35,171 bases of DNA from Bacillus sp. SA1-12 (GTDB lineage Bacteria; Bacillota; Bacilli; Bacillales; Bacillaceae). Location: NCBI RefSeq assembly GCF_000981385.1, contig NZ_LATZ01000027.1, positions 1 to 35,171 on the forward strand, in the 5' to 3' direction. Of the stretch, positions 7,962 through 23,038 are shown one piece after another. Position numbers and translations under genes: made by a program. Each line of letters starts with the position of its first letter. The stretch's first letter is position 1. The notes under the pieces are model-generated. The model worked only from the letters and a program-made list of their open reading frames with translations, was not told the DNA's origin and ran no database searches.

Positions 7962-9508
7962 TATAACATTTCCGAGGTGGTTTTTGCCTGCAAATGCAGC
8001 AGCAAATAATCAGGACCACCTGCCTTTGAATCTGTTCCTGACATATTAAATCCGCCAAATGGCTGATATCCCACAATCGCTCCCGTACACCCTCGATTAA
8101 AATAAAGATTGCCTACATGAAAATCTTCTCTTGCTTTTTCAATATGTGTCCGATTGTTTGTTAACACAGCACCAGTAAGACCATAATCCGTATTATTGGC
8201 GATTTTAATGGCATGGTCGAAATTCTTTGCTTTAGTAAACGCAACGACTGGGCCAAATATTTCTTCCTTCATAATTCGGGCATCTTCAGCAACATCCGTA
8301 AAAATAGTTGGTTCGATGAAATAACCTTTTGATTGATCTCCTTTTCCGCCAACAATTAATCTGCCTTCTTCTTTTCCTATTTCAATATAATTGAGGATTT
8401 TTTCATAGGCTGCTTGATCAATTACTGGACCCATATAGGTCGAAGATTCCTCTGGATCACCTACTGTTAACTCTTTTGTGATCTCAACTACTCGATTTAA
8501 CACTTGGTCATAGACGTCTTCTAGAATAACTGCTCTTGAACAGGCAGAACATTTTTGTCCTGAAAAGCCAAAAGCTGAGGCGACAATGGATTGGGCAGCT
8601 AATTCTAAATCTGCGGATGAATCAACAACGATCGTGTCTTTTCCTCCCATCTCGGCAATGACCCGCTTTAACCAAATCTGCCCCTCTTGCACCTTTGCTG
8701 CCCGTTCATATATTCTTACTCCAACTTCACGCGAACCAGTAAAACTAATAAACCTTGTTCGAGGATGGTCGACTAAATAATCCCCCACCTCCGAACCACT
8801 TCCTGGAATATAATTGACCACACCTGGCGGCAGTCCTGCTTCCTCTAATATTTCTAGAAATTTAGCTGCAATCACTGGTGTAGCACTAGCAGGTTTTAAT
8901 AAAACGGTATTACCTGAAACAATGGCCGCTGAAGTCATCCCTGCCATTATGGCAAAAGCAAAGTTCCAAGGCGAAATAATAATACCGACACCAAGCGGTA
9001 TGTAAGTGAAACGATTATATTCAATCGGCCTGGATTCAACAGGGATTCCGTCCTTTAATTTGAGCATTTGTCTTCCATAGTATTCGAGAAAATCAATTGC
9101 CTCAGACGTATCAGCATCAGCTTCCTTCCAAGGCTTACCTGCTTCCTTTACAAGCAGTGCAGAAAATTCATGCTTACGGCGCCTAACGATAGCAGCAGCA
9201 CGAAACAAAATATCTGCTCTCATTTCCGGCTTGGTTTTACGCCACACCTGAAAGGTTTCTTCAGCTATCTGCATAGCTTTTTCGGCATGTTCCTTTGTTG
9301 CTTTTGAAACAATCCCAATTACTTGCTTCTTGTTGGCAGGATTAATTGAGATAATTTTCCCCTCTGTTTCAATGCGCTCTCCGCCAATTACCAAGTCATA
9401 ATGTTGATGTAAATAGGATTGAACAACCTTAAGGCCTTGATGAAAAGCGTGTTTATTTTCTTCAATTGATAAATCAGTAAATGGTTCATGCTTGTAAGGT
9501 GCTGTCAT
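7961..9508 (-). CDS. rocA: L-glutamate gamma-semialdehyde (1-pyrroline-5-carboxylate) dehydrogenase
   Basis: This enzyme oxidises glutamate semialdehyde, derived from proline or arginine/ornithine, to glutamate with NAD+. It is an aldehyde dehydrogenase of 515 residues, the usual RocA/PruA length. The catalytic Cys320 is in [11 protein letters not shown] and the general base Glu286 in VIAEMGGK. The NAD-binding [10 protein letters not shown] block is at about 178-187 and the FTGSREVG motif at 256-263. AAAGGAGGGG precedes the ATG. No proline dehydrogenase gene is nearby, so rocA stands alone, but it is only ~2 kb from the proline transporter gene. In B. subtilis, rocA is sigma-L and RocR dependent; I found no convincing -24/-12 promoter here. 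Confidence 0.96.
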   Translation of the reverse strand: MTAPYKHEPFTDLSIEENKHAFHQGLKVVQSYLHQHYDLVIGGERIETEGKIISINPANKKQVIGIVSKATKEHAEKAMQIAEETFQVWRKTKPEMRADILFRAAAIVRRRKHEFSALLVKEAGKPWKEADADTSEAIDFLEYYGRQMLKLKDGIPVESRPIEYNRFTYIPLGVGIIISPWNFAFAIMAGMTSAAIVSGNTVLLKPASATPVIAAKFLEILEEAGLPPGVVNYIPGSGSEVGDYLVDHPRTRFISFTGSREVGVRIYERAAKVQEGQIWLKRVIAEMGGKDTIVVDSSADLELAAQSIVASAFGFSGQKCSACSRAVILEDVYDQVLNRVVEITKELTVGDPEESSTYMGPVIDQAAYEKILNYIEIGKEEGRLIVGGKGDQSKGYFIEPTIFTDVAEDARIMKEEIFGPVVAFTKAKNFDHAIKIANNTDYGLTGAVLTNNRTHIEKAREDFHVGNLYFNRGCTGAIVGYQPFGGFNMSGTDSKAGGPDYLLLHLQAKTTSEML

Positions 9509-9656
9509 CCCAAACCCCTCCTTTAGAATCTAAGAAATTTTTATGTCTATTTTCGAACTCCTTAGCTTACAATTGAGCGCTTATGCTTCATTCGTATGCA
9601 CAGCTGTTAATTGAAATGAGTAACTTTTTTCTAGGGGGTTATTTTGAGGAAAACAG

Positions 9657-9757
9657 AAAGGGGCTGTCTCAAAGAAAAACCTCTCTAATCACAATAGATA
9701 GGATCTAAATGATCCTATTACGTGTTGGAGTGGTCCGACTTTATAGACAGCCCTTTT
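9657..9757. repeat. Palindromic element (GACAGCC family) between rocA and yerH
   Basis: GGGCTGTCT (9661-9669) and AGACAGCCC (9745-9753) form a perfect 9-bp outer stem flanked by AAA/TTTT. Inside is a second inverted repeat, ATAGGATC / GATCCTAT, with a 5-nt loop (9698-9718). The same outer arms recur at 24672-24763 and, as GGGTGTCT/AGACACCC, at 19929-19976. Just after the yerH start region and before the rocA leader, it may block read-through in either direction. It is non-coding. Confidence 0.75.
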
Positions 9758-9766
9758 AATCGCTAT

Positions 9767-10981
9767 TTACTTGTAAATATGAACGGTTGGTTCTTCCTGA
9801 TTTGGTTCTTTGATAATGACTGCTTCCTGACCAGTAGTGGACATGACATTTACTTCAAGTGAAATGTAATCAGGGAAATATTCCATAACCTTTCCTGTGA
9901 CAAACTGTGTAAAAGCAATCACTTCAGCCTTCCCATAAAATTGCATTGGGATTTCGATATCCAAGTAATTCAATTCGCCATTTTTATAAAAAGCTTTTCC
10001 AATTACACCAGTATAGTTAGGGAAAAATTCCTCAACATCTTGTTTAAAGCGATTGAACATTTGCGCATCATCGCGATAATCATTTGTTGCCTCATCTGAT
10101 GGGAAGAAATAATAATCCTCATCAATATCTTCCCATTTCTCAAGAATATTGCTTCCTTCTTTGACATTTGCTTTGGCAACAAAATTCCCTGGTACAATCG
10201 AAGACTTTTCCTCTTGTTTATATATAGCAAAAACTATCGGTACTTTTTCCAGTCCTTTTGTGCTTCTTACTCTCTTCAAGATAACTTCAGCCATTTGTTT
10301 CCCTTGTGCCAAAAGCTCTTTAGTTTCTATTTTATACTCTCTGGGATAGCCATGCTCTTCCTGATAATAATGAACAGAGTTCATCGCCAAGCCGATCACG
10401 ACTCCGCCTAATTCGACGGTATCATCTTTGCGAATTAAATAATCATGTTCGAGTATATGGGAAAGATAGATAGGATTTTTCGTATGTAATTCCGTAAGGC
10501 TTTGGCCGTTACCCTCATCCAATGCAGGGTTAAGACCAACTTCTACATACTTCTCATCCGCTCCAGTCGTATTTTTATCCTTATTCTTTGCTGCTTCTTG
10601 AGCTTCTATTTTCTCATTTCCAACTTTTTTCCGTTGCAGCCAGCTGCTGATATCTTCACCTTTTAAATACTGGCCTTCCTGATATAAATAATTATCAGGA
10701 GAAAAGGACTCTTGTGCAACTCTCATTAAGCCTGTTTCAAATTCATCAATATCTAAACGGGTATTTAATTGCTCTGCAACAAGTCCTCTCGCTTCCCCCT
10801 GTTTAAAAGGCAAGATCATCTTATAATACGAATCTGAAATATTGTATTTTGGGATAATCGCCTGTTCCTTAGATTCATCCTCAGTTTCCTGCACGATTTC
10901 TTCTTGCTCTCCAAAGTTCGGTGCACAAGCGGTTAAGACCAGAAAGCTTGCTGTTAACACCATTAATAGCTTTTTTTTCAA
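9767..10981 (-). CDS. yerH: CamS family sex pheromone-like lipoprotein YerH
   Basis: A 404-residue secreted lipoprotein. The signal peptide MKKKLLMVLTASFLVLTAC ends in the lipobox VLTAC, with Cys19 the expected lipidated residue. An acidic linker follows, then the CamS domain (TIGR/PF07537-type), including YKMILPFKQGEARG near residue 60 and YLSHILEHDYLIR near 175. In staphylococci and enterococci the CamS signal peptide gives rise to a pheromone-like peptide; no role is established in Bacillus. The gene follows ligA by 15 nt, so it probably ends the pcrB-pcrA-ligA-yerH transcript. The palindromic element just downstream may be its terminator. Confidence 0.93.
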   Translation of the reverse strand: MKKKLLMVLTASFLVLTACAPNFGEQEEIVQETEDESKEQAIIPKYNISDSYYKMILPFKQGEARGLVAEQLNTRLDIDEFETGLMRVAQESFSPDNYLYQEGQYLKGEDISSWLQRKKVGNEKIEAQEAAKNKDKNTTGADEKYVEVGLNPALDEGNGQSLTELHTKNPIYLSHILEHDYLIRKDDTVELGGVVIGLAMNSVHYYQEEHGYPREYKIETKELLAQGKQMAEVILKRVRSTKGLEKVPIVFAIYKQEEKSSIVPGNFVAKANVKEGSNILEKWEDIDEDYYFFPSDEATNDYRDDAQMFNRFKQDVEEFFPNYTGVIGKAFYKNGELNYLDIEIPMQFYGKAEVIAFTQFVTGKVMEYFPDYISLEVNVMSTTGQEAVIIKEPNQEEPTVHIYK

Positions 10982-10996
10982 GTGATTTCACACCTC

Positions 10997-15249
<4,253 letters not shown>

Positions 15250-15333
15250 CTGCTTCACCACCCTATCAAACATATGTTCTATTTTAATAAAGATTGAGGC
15301 TAAATACTAGTCTCAAACAGTCTTGTCCGAAAT

Positions 15334-16020
15334 TTAAGATTTAACAGCAGCAACAGTTTGCAAGGCTGCTTTCAAATCTGTGTAAATAACATTCCCAACG
15401 ACAACAACATCTGCATGCTTGGCAAAATCTATTGCTTCTTCTGGTGACGAAATACCTCCGCCATAAAAAAGCTTAGTTTCCTTTAATACCTTCTTTGTTT
15501 GCTCAACAACTGAGAGATCTCCCAATTTTCCGCTATATTCTAAATAAAAGATCGGAAAATGAAACATATTCTCCGCAACACGAGCATATGCAACGATATC
15601 TTCTACAGAGAGGTCTGTCTTCGCTCCCGTTAAACTAGCTGCCTTACAATCAGGATTTAATATACAATATCCTTCAACGATCACTTCATCCCAGTTCATG
15701 ATCTCTCCAAATTCCTTTACTGCTTCCTGGTGCAAATCGATCATCCATTTGGTGCTCATACTATTTAAAACAGTTGGGATAAAATATAAGTCAAACCCGG
15801 GAATAATGGCTTCAGGTGTTGAAACCTCTAATATGCATGGGACAAGATATCTGCGGATTCGGGACATGAGATTTAAGACATTATCTTCCGTAATATGATC
15901 ACTGCCTCCAACAATAATCCCATCTGTTCCAGAGTCACAAATTCTTTCTAAGTCCTCATCGCTTATTTCTTTATCAGGATCGAGTTTAAACACATGCTTC
16001 CACTCGCTAATATCGTACAT
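15334..16020 (-). CDS. pcrB: Heptaprenylglyceryl phosphate synthase
   Basis: PcrB joins sn-glycerol-1-phosphate and heptaprenyl diphosphate by an ether bond, an archaeal-type lipid reaction known from Bacillus and relatives. This 228-residue protein is a single (beta/alpha)8 barrel. The phosphate-binding motifs [10 protein letters not shown] (about 33-42) and [11 protein letters not shown] (about 192-202) are clear, as is [18 protein letters not shown] leads to the ATG. It is the first gene of pcrB-pcrA-ligA-yerH, 85 nt ahead of pcrA. Confidence 0.96.
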   Translation of the reverse strand: MYDISEWKHVFKLDPDKEISDEDLERICDSGTDGIIVGGSDHITEDNVLNLMSRIRRYLVPCILEVSTPEAIIPGFDLYFIPTVLNSMSTKWMIDLHQEAVKEFGEIMNWDEVIVEGYCILNPDCKAASLTGAKTDLSVEDIVAYARVAENMFHFPIFYLEYSGKLGDLSVVEQTKKVLKETKLFYGGGISSPEEAIDFAKHADVVVVGNVIYTDLKAALQTVAAVKS

Positions 16021-16381
16021 GCAGGAATTCCTCCATTCAAAACATCCATTTCACTATTATAACAAAATACACGTAGGCAAAAAACTTAAAAACGGGTACT
16101 CTTTATGAAATGGTATAATCCAAGCTTATAACTCCAGTAATGGATTTTACCATGTTTGGATCAGAAACAGAAGTCCAATAACAATGGTACCGAAAGTTGG
16201 AATTTTTTTTGTTTTTTCAATGGGGTTGTTACAATCTTTTATTGATTTTGGCACTTTGTTGATTGAATAGAGTGTTAAATTCCTCTATAAAAAAGAGAAT
16301 CAAAGGGGAATATTAGACGCTGCAATCGACAGGCACGAAAAAAAGTCATTCCAATAAAAAAAGCACCGAAAATTCGGCGCT
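16021..16381. other. Intergenic region between pcrB and yerC
   Basis: About 360 bp without a protein gene. It contains a minus-strand -10 (TATAAT, 16056-16061) suited to pcrB, though without a good -35. On the plus strand there is an extended -10, TGGTATAAT (16111-16119), followed 80-90 nt later by a short stem and eight Ts (16174-16210). The yerC terminator is at 16355-16381. The rest is AT-rich, and I see nothing else in it. Confidence 0.5.
16120..16212 (+). ncRNA. Possible small RNA between pcrB and yerC (speculative)
   Basis: A plus-strand extended -10, TGGTATAAT (16111-16119), is followed by a region ending in TCCAA/TTGGA (16174-16178 with 16197-16201) and a run of eight Ts (16203-16210), which is terminator-like but has only a 5-bp stem. 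A further short hairpin (ATGG/CCAT, about 16140-16153) and a TTGGA at 16156-16160 could pair alternatively with TCCAA. No -35 consensus is present and no plus-strand gene follows. I place it at low confidence. Confidence 0.2.
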
Positions 16382-16382
16382 T
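16353..16382 (-). terminator. Intrinsic terminator of yerC
   Basis: On the minus strand, AGCGCCGAA / TTCGGTGCT form a 9-bp stem (one G-U pair) with a 2-nt loop, followed by TTTTTTTATT. It directly abuts the yerC stop codon and should end the yerA-yerB-yerC message. Confidence 0.92.
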
Positions 16383-16693
16383 TACGATTCTGATTCCTCT
16401 TTCTTTCCATGTACCCGTTCCAATGCCATTGTATAAGCATCATTTCCATAGTTTAAGCAACGCTTAACACGTGAAATCGTTGCAGTACTTGCTCCCGTTT
16501 CCGTTTCAATTTTATGATAAGTAAATCCTTCCCTCAGCATTCTTGCAACTTCAAGTCTTTGTGCCAACGATTGGATTTCATTCACAGTACATAAGTCATC
16601 AAAAAATCGATAACATTCTTCTAAATCTCTTAATGACAAAATTGAATTAAAAAGCTGGTCTAGTTCTTTACCGCGTAGCTTTTCGATTTGCAT
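16382..16693 (-). CDS. yerC: TrpR-like/YerC family DNA-binding protein
   Basis: A 103-residue protein of the YerC/YecD group within the TrpR superfamily. It contains a predicted helix-turn-helix at about residues 50-80: the REGFTYHKIETETGAS and TATISRVKRCLNYGN blocks are typical recognition-helix sequences. The target genes and ligand are not known from the sequence. ATG at 16693 is preferred over ATG at 16699 because AAAGGAG is then 7 nt upstream, and it matches the B. subtilis start. It follows yerB by 19 nt, so the two are co-transcribed. Confidence 0.93.
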   Translation of the reverse strand: MQIEKLRGKELDQLFNSILSLRDLEECYRFFDDLCTVNEIQSLAQRLEVARMLREGFTYHKIETETGASTATISRVKRCLNYGNDAYTMALERVHGKKEESES

Positions 16694-16712
16694 AAACATT
16701 CTCCTTTTGCTA

Positions 16713-17753
16713 TTACGTTTGAATTAGAAATGCATCCTCAATGTCTGGTACAATATTGACCCATGTTTTCCCAGGAACAAATTTTAAGACCTCCCCGTCT
16801 TTTACAGGGAGAATTCTGCCATTCCGGTTTTCCCATTCTACCTCTTGCATTTTTCCATTCTGGAATAGAAGTGCTTGACCGCCTGATGTTAAATCAATCG
16901 CCCTTCTTCCGTAAGAATCAATAAGGGTATGTTCCATTTCGACAACAAACACATTAGTGACCTGTATTGGCGCTTCACTCTCTAAATCAACGGTTTGCTC
17001 ATTATTACTAAATCGGCTGTAGCTTTGATTAGTTTGATTATACTCATATGTTGCATTCCATGTTTCAGATTTGTCATATTTAATAACAAACTTGCTTGCA
17101 GGTTCTCCTTTTAAATTTACCACTTCTTCCTCAGAAAGAAACGCAAAAGGCTCTACATCTGCAGTTGTTTCGTACTTATTTGACTTTGCGCCCTTTAAAA
17201 TATTTTTATATGATATATAGGAATTATGTGGTGCTTTACGGTGATCCGCCCGCCAAAATAATGTTCCATCATAAAATAAGCCGTTTAAATAATCAGCTTC
17301 TCCAGCCTCCAGCTTTTCTTGTGCATCAGGGCTCCAGCCATGACTTATATAAAGTGCGTCAAAGCCTTTACTAAGATCAATGTAATAATCCCTTGCACTA
17401 CGAACTGGTCCGATTGTATCCGGTATTTCACTTTGAAAGACTGCTAATAATCTGGTGATGCTTCCCTCAGCAAGGACTTCATATACAATATCCGCTTTAT
17501 GAAGGCCTGATTGAGGTCTTGCCTTTGGATGATTATTAATCATAACGGCAACAGGACGCTGATTTAGGTCACCTTTTGCCTCCAATCCTGTGAGGGGATA
17601 AACAGCCTCTTCTTCTACCTCAACAGTCACAGGCTTTTCCTCTTGTTGAACAGCCTCTTCATTTTTCACAGGACGGGCTTCTTCTTTATTACTGCAAGCG
17701 CTTATAACCATAAGCATCGTTATAAGGGCATATGCAAATTTTTTCTTATCCAA
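16713..17753 (-). CDS. yerB: DUF3048 domain lipoprotein YerB
   Basis: A 346-residue secreted lipoprotein. A short signal peptide ends in the lipobox VISAC, with Cys20 the expected lipidation site, followed by a Glu-rich linker. The DUF3048 body has the blocks RPVAVMINNHPKARPQSGL (about 66-84) and IGPVRSARDYYIDL (about 117-130), and the C-terminal domain ends with VKDGEVLKFVPGKTWVNIVP. No biochemical role is established for this family. It lies between yerA and yerC, 33 nt after yerA, and is likely in one operon with them. Confidence 0.92.
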   Translation of the reverse strand: MDKKKFAYALITMLMVISACSNKEEARPVKNEEAVQQEEKPVTVEVEEEAVYPLTGLEAKGDLNQRPVAVMINNHPKARPQSGLHKADIVYEVLAEGSITRLLAVFQSEIPDTIGPVRSARDYYIDLSKGFDALYISHGWSPDAQEKLEAGEADYLNGLFYDGTLFWRADHRKAPHNSYISYKNILKGAKSNKYETTADVEPFAFLSEEEVVNLKGEPASKFVIKYDKSETWNATYEYNQTNQSYSRFSNNEQTVDLESEAPIQVTNVFVVEMEHTLIDSYGRRAIDLTSGGQALLFQNGKMQEVEWENRNGRILPVKDGEVLKFVPGKTWVNIVPDIEDAFLIQT

Positions 17754-17786
17754 GCTAACACAACCTATCTTTTTCCCTTTTATATT

Positions 17787-19529
17787 TTAACGCATTATAG
17801 TCGGAAAGAGTACCGTTTTTTTCATGACATCAAAAATCCCTAAAGGAGTTATTCTAATATAAGGTAAATGTGTTGATGAAAAAAATAACAGGGAATAAAT
17901 GGGGTCATCAAATCTATATCCTCTTTCCTTTAAGAGAGTGTTAAGTTTATCTTGTTTCAACATGACGCTTTCGAGCTCTTCATTTGAAGCGCTTCCATTT
18001 AACTGTAACGGCATTTCAAATAAAACATCTCCATTCTCAATTAGCACAATACCTCCGCCAATTTCCTTCATCCGCCTATATGCTGCAAGCATTTCCGATT
18101 TCTTTTTTCCAATTATAATAATATCACCGGTTGTTGAGTATGAGCTTGCAAAGCCTTGAACATGTTTAGCAAAGCCTTTAATAACCGTATTTATTCTCCA
18201 TTTGCCATTGCGGTCAATTAAGGCTAAAAAGCTTTCATCATGATTTTCGGAAAGATCACTTACCGAACTGTCAATTGTAACCGAATAAGGCTCCATAATC
18301 ACTGCATTTCGCATTTTCATCCCCAGCGGCATTGAAAATTGCAAATCATCTATTGTTAGATCCCAAGCGATATCTGCAGATTGAATACCATAATCAGACC
18401 ATTCAACAACAGAGTCCGTCTCCTGACGCTTTCCTTCTTTAAGCAGCCAAATCCCTTTTGCCATGACAGACGATGGATCTGGTCGATCAATACTGTCTAA
18501 TATGTTTAAGGTAGCAATTCGCCCTGGTGCAATAACACCGATCTGCTCTTCCAATTGATAATATTTGGCGATATTAAAGGTCGCCATATTATATGCATCA
18601 ATGGCCGGAACATTGCATTCTAGTGCGATATCGATACAACGATTGATCATACCTGCTTTATAAAAAGCCGGAGTTGCTCCATCAGTAGTATAGTATAAAT
18701 GATCATATGTTGTTAAGCCTTCGTCTTGCAGCTCATGCAAAAGCTTTGAAAGATCCGGACGTATTGAGGAATATCTTAAGGCAGCCGTGTACCCCAATTT
18801 CAGTCGATTCATGACATCTTTACCGGTCATCGATTCATGATCACTATCTACTCCAAATAGCTTCATTTTTGTTAATGTATTTTCAGATGCTCCTGGAAAA
18901 TGCCCTTCAATTCTTTTCCCTCTTCGTTTCGTTTCTCGCATCCAATATAGGATCCAGTCATCCCCATCGAGTAACTTTGGCCAGCTCGTTAATTCTCCTC
19001 CTTGAATAACTGATTTATGTTCTAACCATTTTTTCAAGAAGTCATGAGAAAAGATTTGGTCCTCACTTTGAACCTCTGTTTGCAAATCAAACCTGGCCCA
19101 CCAATAAAAGTGATACGGCAATTTTCCCATATCATCTAAAAACGTAAGCGCTTTCTTTTTCTCGTACTGTAAAAGGAAAAAAAGGTTATCACCGATAAAT
19201 GCTGTTGTTCCTGTCTGTGACACATACTTTGCTAAAGTATGGGGATTATATAATTGAAATGGGTGTGCATGTGGTTCAATATATCCAGGCACTATAACTT
19301 TGTTTGTACAATCAATCACTTCAGTTTGAGCTGTACGCTCGGGTAAATTGTCACCAACATAGACAATACGGTCATCCAAAATCCAAATATTTGCTTTTAC
19401 CCATTGACGCAAATAGGAATTTAAATAAGTCGCATTTTTTAATAAAACAGTAGGTGCACATTTATTTGATACAACATCTATTTGTTTTCTAATTTGACTT
19501 ATTTTCCATTGAAATTTTTTCTCGGGCAT
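17787..19529 (-). CDS. yerA: Putative adenine deaminase-family amidohydrolase YerA
   Basis: A 580-residue amidohydrolase of the adenine deaminase group; adenine deaminase converts adenine to hypoxanthine. Metal-ligand candidates are His87 and His89 (PGYIEPHAHP), Glu179 (GGELTSW), His210 (EGHFPGA) and His231 (DHESMTG), with an acidic Asp283 in TTDGATP. The C-terminal part, with GKKKSEMLAAYRRMKEIGGG, is the second adenine-deaminase domain. B. subtilis YerA is annotated as a putative adenine deaminase but its substrate is not proven, and a separate AdeC exists. ATG at 19529 has GGAGGG 6 nt upstream; an ATG at 19559 lacks one. It is the first gene of yerA-yerB-yerC and is divergent from a YgaP-like gene. 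Its closeness to the pur operon fits a purine salvage role, but that is inference. Confidence 0.9.
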   Translation of the reverse strand: MPEKKFQWKISQIRKQIDVVSNKCAPTVLLKNATYLNSYLRQWVKANIWILDDRIVYVGDNLPERTAQTEVIDCTNKVIVPGYIEPHAHPFQLYNPHTLAKYVSQTGTTAFIGDNLFFLLQYEKKKALTFLDDMGKLPYHFYWWARFDLQTEVQSEDQIFSHDFLKKWLEHKSVIQGGELTSWPKLLDGDDWILYWMRETKRRGKRIEGHFPGASENTLTKMKLFGVDSDHESMTGKDVMNRLKLGYTAALRYSSIRPDLSKLLHELQDEGLTTYDHLYYTTDGATPAFYKAGMINRCIDIALECNVPAIDAYNMATFNIAKYYQLEEQIGVIAPGRIATLNILDSIDRPDPSSVMAKGIWLLKEGKRQETDSVVEWSDYGIQSADIAWDLTIDDLQFSMPLGMKMRNAVIMEPYSVTIDSSVSDLSENHDESFLALIDRNGKWRINTVIKGFAKHVQGFASSYSTTGDIIIIGKKKSEMLAAYRRMKEIGGGIVLIENGDVLFEMPLQLNGSASNEELESVMLKQDKLNTLLKERGYRFDDPIYSLLFFSSTHLPYIRITPLGIFDVMKKTVLFPTIMR

Positions 19530-19642
19530 AAAAAACCCTCCAATTTTAGTTACTAGCATAATTCTATGTTAACATATGGAATTTATTAACGCATTAACGT
19601 TTTATTGCATTTTTATGACAATTTTAGGGAGTGAATGGAAAG

Positions 19643-19909
19643 ATGCGACCAAATATAGGAATCTTGAACGCGTTAGTCCGAATTACATGTGGCCTAACGA
19701 TAATTGCCTGGGCTACTTCTAAATATTGTAAAAAACCTTGGAGAGATTCATATTTAATCGCCATCGTACTCGGCGCCATGAAGGTAGGAGAAGGAATTTT
19801 GCGATACTGCCCGATCACATACTTGTTTCAAAATGCCAATTTACCGTTTTTTGATGATGAAGATGGTTATGAAGAAGACGATGAAAAAATCGTCATTAAT
19901 CCTACTTAA
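19643..19909 (+). CDS. YgaP-like DUF2892 small membrane protein
   Basis: An 88-residue protein that begins MRPNIGILNALVRITCGLTI, the typical DUF2892/YgaP transmembrane start, with a hydrophobic hairpin at about residues 8-24 and 40-60 and a conserved CKKPW segment between. The tail is strongly acidic (DDEDGYEEDDEK). The molecular role of these small domains is not known; in other bacteria they are fused to rhodanese domains. ATG at 19643 is preferred because AGGGAGTG lies 9 nt upstream; GTG at 19631 overlaps that sequence. It is divergent from yerA (about 113 bp between start codons). Confidence 0.85.
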   Translation: MRPNIGILNALVRITCGLTIIAWATSKYCKKPWRDSYLIAIVLGAMKVGEGILRYCPITYLFQNANLPFFDDEDGYEEDDEKIVINPT

Positions 19910-19928
19910 GAAACCAGACGTAAAAAAT

Positions 19929-19976
19929 GGAGGGTGTCTCTACAAGGGTCTGACCCTTAGTACTTAGACACCCTCC
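19929..19976. repeat. Palindromic element and probable pur operon terminator
   Basis: An 11-bp perfect outer stem (GGAGGGTGTCT 19929-19939 / AGACACCCTCC 19966-19976) encloses a perfect 7-bp inner repeat, AAGGGTC-T-GACCCTT (19944-19958). On the minus strand the stem is followed by ATTTTTTACG, so it could end the pur operon transcript. On the plus strand there is no U-tract, and the element lies between the YgaP-like gene and the small EYxxD gene. It shares its GGGTCTGACCC core and outer arms with the elements at 24672 and 9657. Confidence 0.85.
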
Positions 19977-19998
19977 TAATTATATTGGAGGTGTTCAC

Positions 19999-21397
<1,399 letters not shown>

Positions 21398-21426
21398 TCA
21401 TCACTTCAATATTCCAATAAGTAGAG

Positions 21427-21464
21427 TGAGGTGAGTTTTATTGCTAAGACAGCATCTCACCTCA
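21427..21464. repeat. Inverted repeat in the purH-purD gap
   Basis: TGAGGTGAG (21427-21435) and CTCACCTCA (21456-21464) are perfectly complementary, with a 20-nt loop containing AAGACAGC. That loop segment resembles the TTAAGACAGCC arm of the element at 24672, so this may be a decayed copy. It is in the only sizeable gap (about 133 nt) between purH and purD. It lacks a U-tract and is more likely a mRNA structure than a terminator. Confidence 0.5.
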
Positions 21465-21482
21465 AACTACTAACAAATCTTC

Positions 21483-23021
21483 TTAATGTTTAAAGTGGCG
21501 TACTCCTGTGAATATCATTGCAATGCCATATTCATCAGCCATACGAATTGATTCTTCATCACGAATGGATCCGCCTGGTTGAATGATAGCTGTTACACCA
21601 GCCTTTGCAGCAGCTTCTACCGTATCAGACATCGGGAAAAATGCATCAGAACCAAGTGCACTTCCTTTTGCTTTGTCACCAGCTTGTTCAATCGCAATCT
21701 TCGCTGCGCCAACACGATTCATTTGTCCAGCTCCAACACCAATTGTCATTTCATCCTTAGCTAGAACAATCGCATTTGATTTTACATGTTTAACTACTTT
21801 CCAAGCTAATTTTAGATCTTTCCACTCTTCTTCGGAAGGCTCACGCTTTGTTGGAATCGTTACTTCCACATCGTCTAACGAAAGTGTATCTTCATCCTGA
21901 ACAAGCAAACCGCCATGTACAGATTGAAGCTGCTTTTCAGGTTTTGAAGCAGCAGAGACATCGATTGTTAATAGGCGCAGATTTTTCTTACCTGTTAACA
22001 CATCTAATGCTTCTTGGCTAAATGAAGGAGCAATAACAATCTCTAAGAAGATTTCATGAAGTTTTTCTGCAGTTGCTTTATCGACTTCATGGTTTAAGGC
22101 AACAATTCCGCCAAAAATAGATGTAGGATCTGCTTCATAACATCTTGTAAAGGCTTCTAACGTTGATGTACCAACGCCAACTCCGCATGGATTCATATGT
22201 TTAACTGCAACAGCAGCAGGTTCAGTGAACTCACGAACGATTTGCAGTGCTGCATCCGCATCTTTAATATTATTAAATGATAACTCTTTCCCATGAAGCT
22301 GTTCCGCATTTGCGATTGAAGCAACCGGTACGAAAGGTTTTTTATAGAATGTTGCTTTTTGATGAGGGTTTTCACCGTAACGAAGTGATTGCTTTTTCTC
22401 AAAAGTATACGTTACTGTTTCAGGGTCTTCTTCCCCAATCGTGTTCGTTAAAAATTCAGCAATCAAGGCATCGTAAGCAGCTGTATGTCTAAATACCTTA
22501 GCAGCAAGACGCTGTTTTTGTTCCAAAGAAACCTCACCAGAAGCTTTTAATTCGGCTAAAACGGCTTGATAATCTTGTGGGTCAACAAGAACTGTTACAT
22601 CCTCATGGTTTTTCGCTGCAGAGCGTAACATGGAAGGACCGCCGATATCGATGTTTTCAATCGCATCCTGGAACTGAACATCAGGTTTTGAAATTGTCTC
22701 TTTGAACGGATACAGATTCACAACAACCATATCGATTGTTTCAATGTTATTTTCCTTTAATTGATCCATGTGGCTTGGGTTGCTGCGAACCGCTAATAAT
22801 CCGCCATGAATATTCGGGTGAAGTGTTTTTACACGTCCATCCATAATTTCAGGAAACCCTGTTACTTCTGAAATCCCAATGACATTTAGACCGTTTTCCT
22901 CTAATAATGATTTCGTTCCGCCTGTTGAAATGACTTCAACACCTAGATCAATTAACTCTTTTACAAAAGGAACAAGATTTTCTTTATTTGACACACTGAC
23001 CAGTGCGCGTTTAACTGTCAT
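21483..23021 (-). CDS. purH: Bifunctional AICAR transformylase / IMP cyclohydrolase
   Basis: PurH does the last two steps to IMP: formylation of AICAR and ring closure of FAICAR. It has 512 residues from ATG at 23021. The N-terminal MGS-like cyclohydrolase part has [11 protein letters not shown] and [16 protein letters not shown], with [15 protein letters not shown] near residue 60. The C-terminal transformylase part includes [15 protein letters not shown] (about 200) and the catalytic [11 protein letters not shown] block (about 255-265). The start at 23021 is chosen over 23039 because AGAGGTG lies 6 nt upstream; this ribosome binding site is inside the last codons of purN. Confidence 0.97.
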   Translation of the reverse strand: MTVKRALVSVSNKENLVPFVKELIDLGVEVISTGGTKSLLEENGLNVIGISEVTGFPEIMDGRVKTLHPNIHGGLLAVRSNPSHMDQLKENNIETIDMVVVNLYPFKETISKPDVQFQDAIENIDIGGPSMLRSAAKNHEDVTVLVDPQDYQAVLAELKASGEVSLEQKQRLAAKVFRHTAAYDALIAEFLTNTIGEEDPETVTYTFEKKQSLRYGENPHQKATFYKKPFVPVASIANAEQLHGKELSFNNIKDADAALQIVREFTEPAAVAVKHMNPCGVGVGTSTLEAFTRCYEADPTSIFGGIVALNHEVDKATAEKLHEIFLEIVIAPSFSQEALDVLTGKKNLRLLTIDVSAASKPEKQLQSVHGGLLVQDEDTLSLDDVEVTIPTKREPSEEEWKDLKLAWKVVKHVKSNAIVLAKDEMTIGVGAGQMNRVGAAKIAIEQAGDKAKGSALGSDAFFPMSDTVEAAAKAGVTAIIQPGGSIRDEESIRMADEYGIAMIFTGVRHFKH

Positions 23022-23038
23022 GTTATTCACCTCTGCCA

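Noticed and set aside
9509..9656. Sigma-L (-24/-12) promoter for rocA
   Set aside because: No TGGCAC..TTGCA-like pair could be found at a suitable distance.
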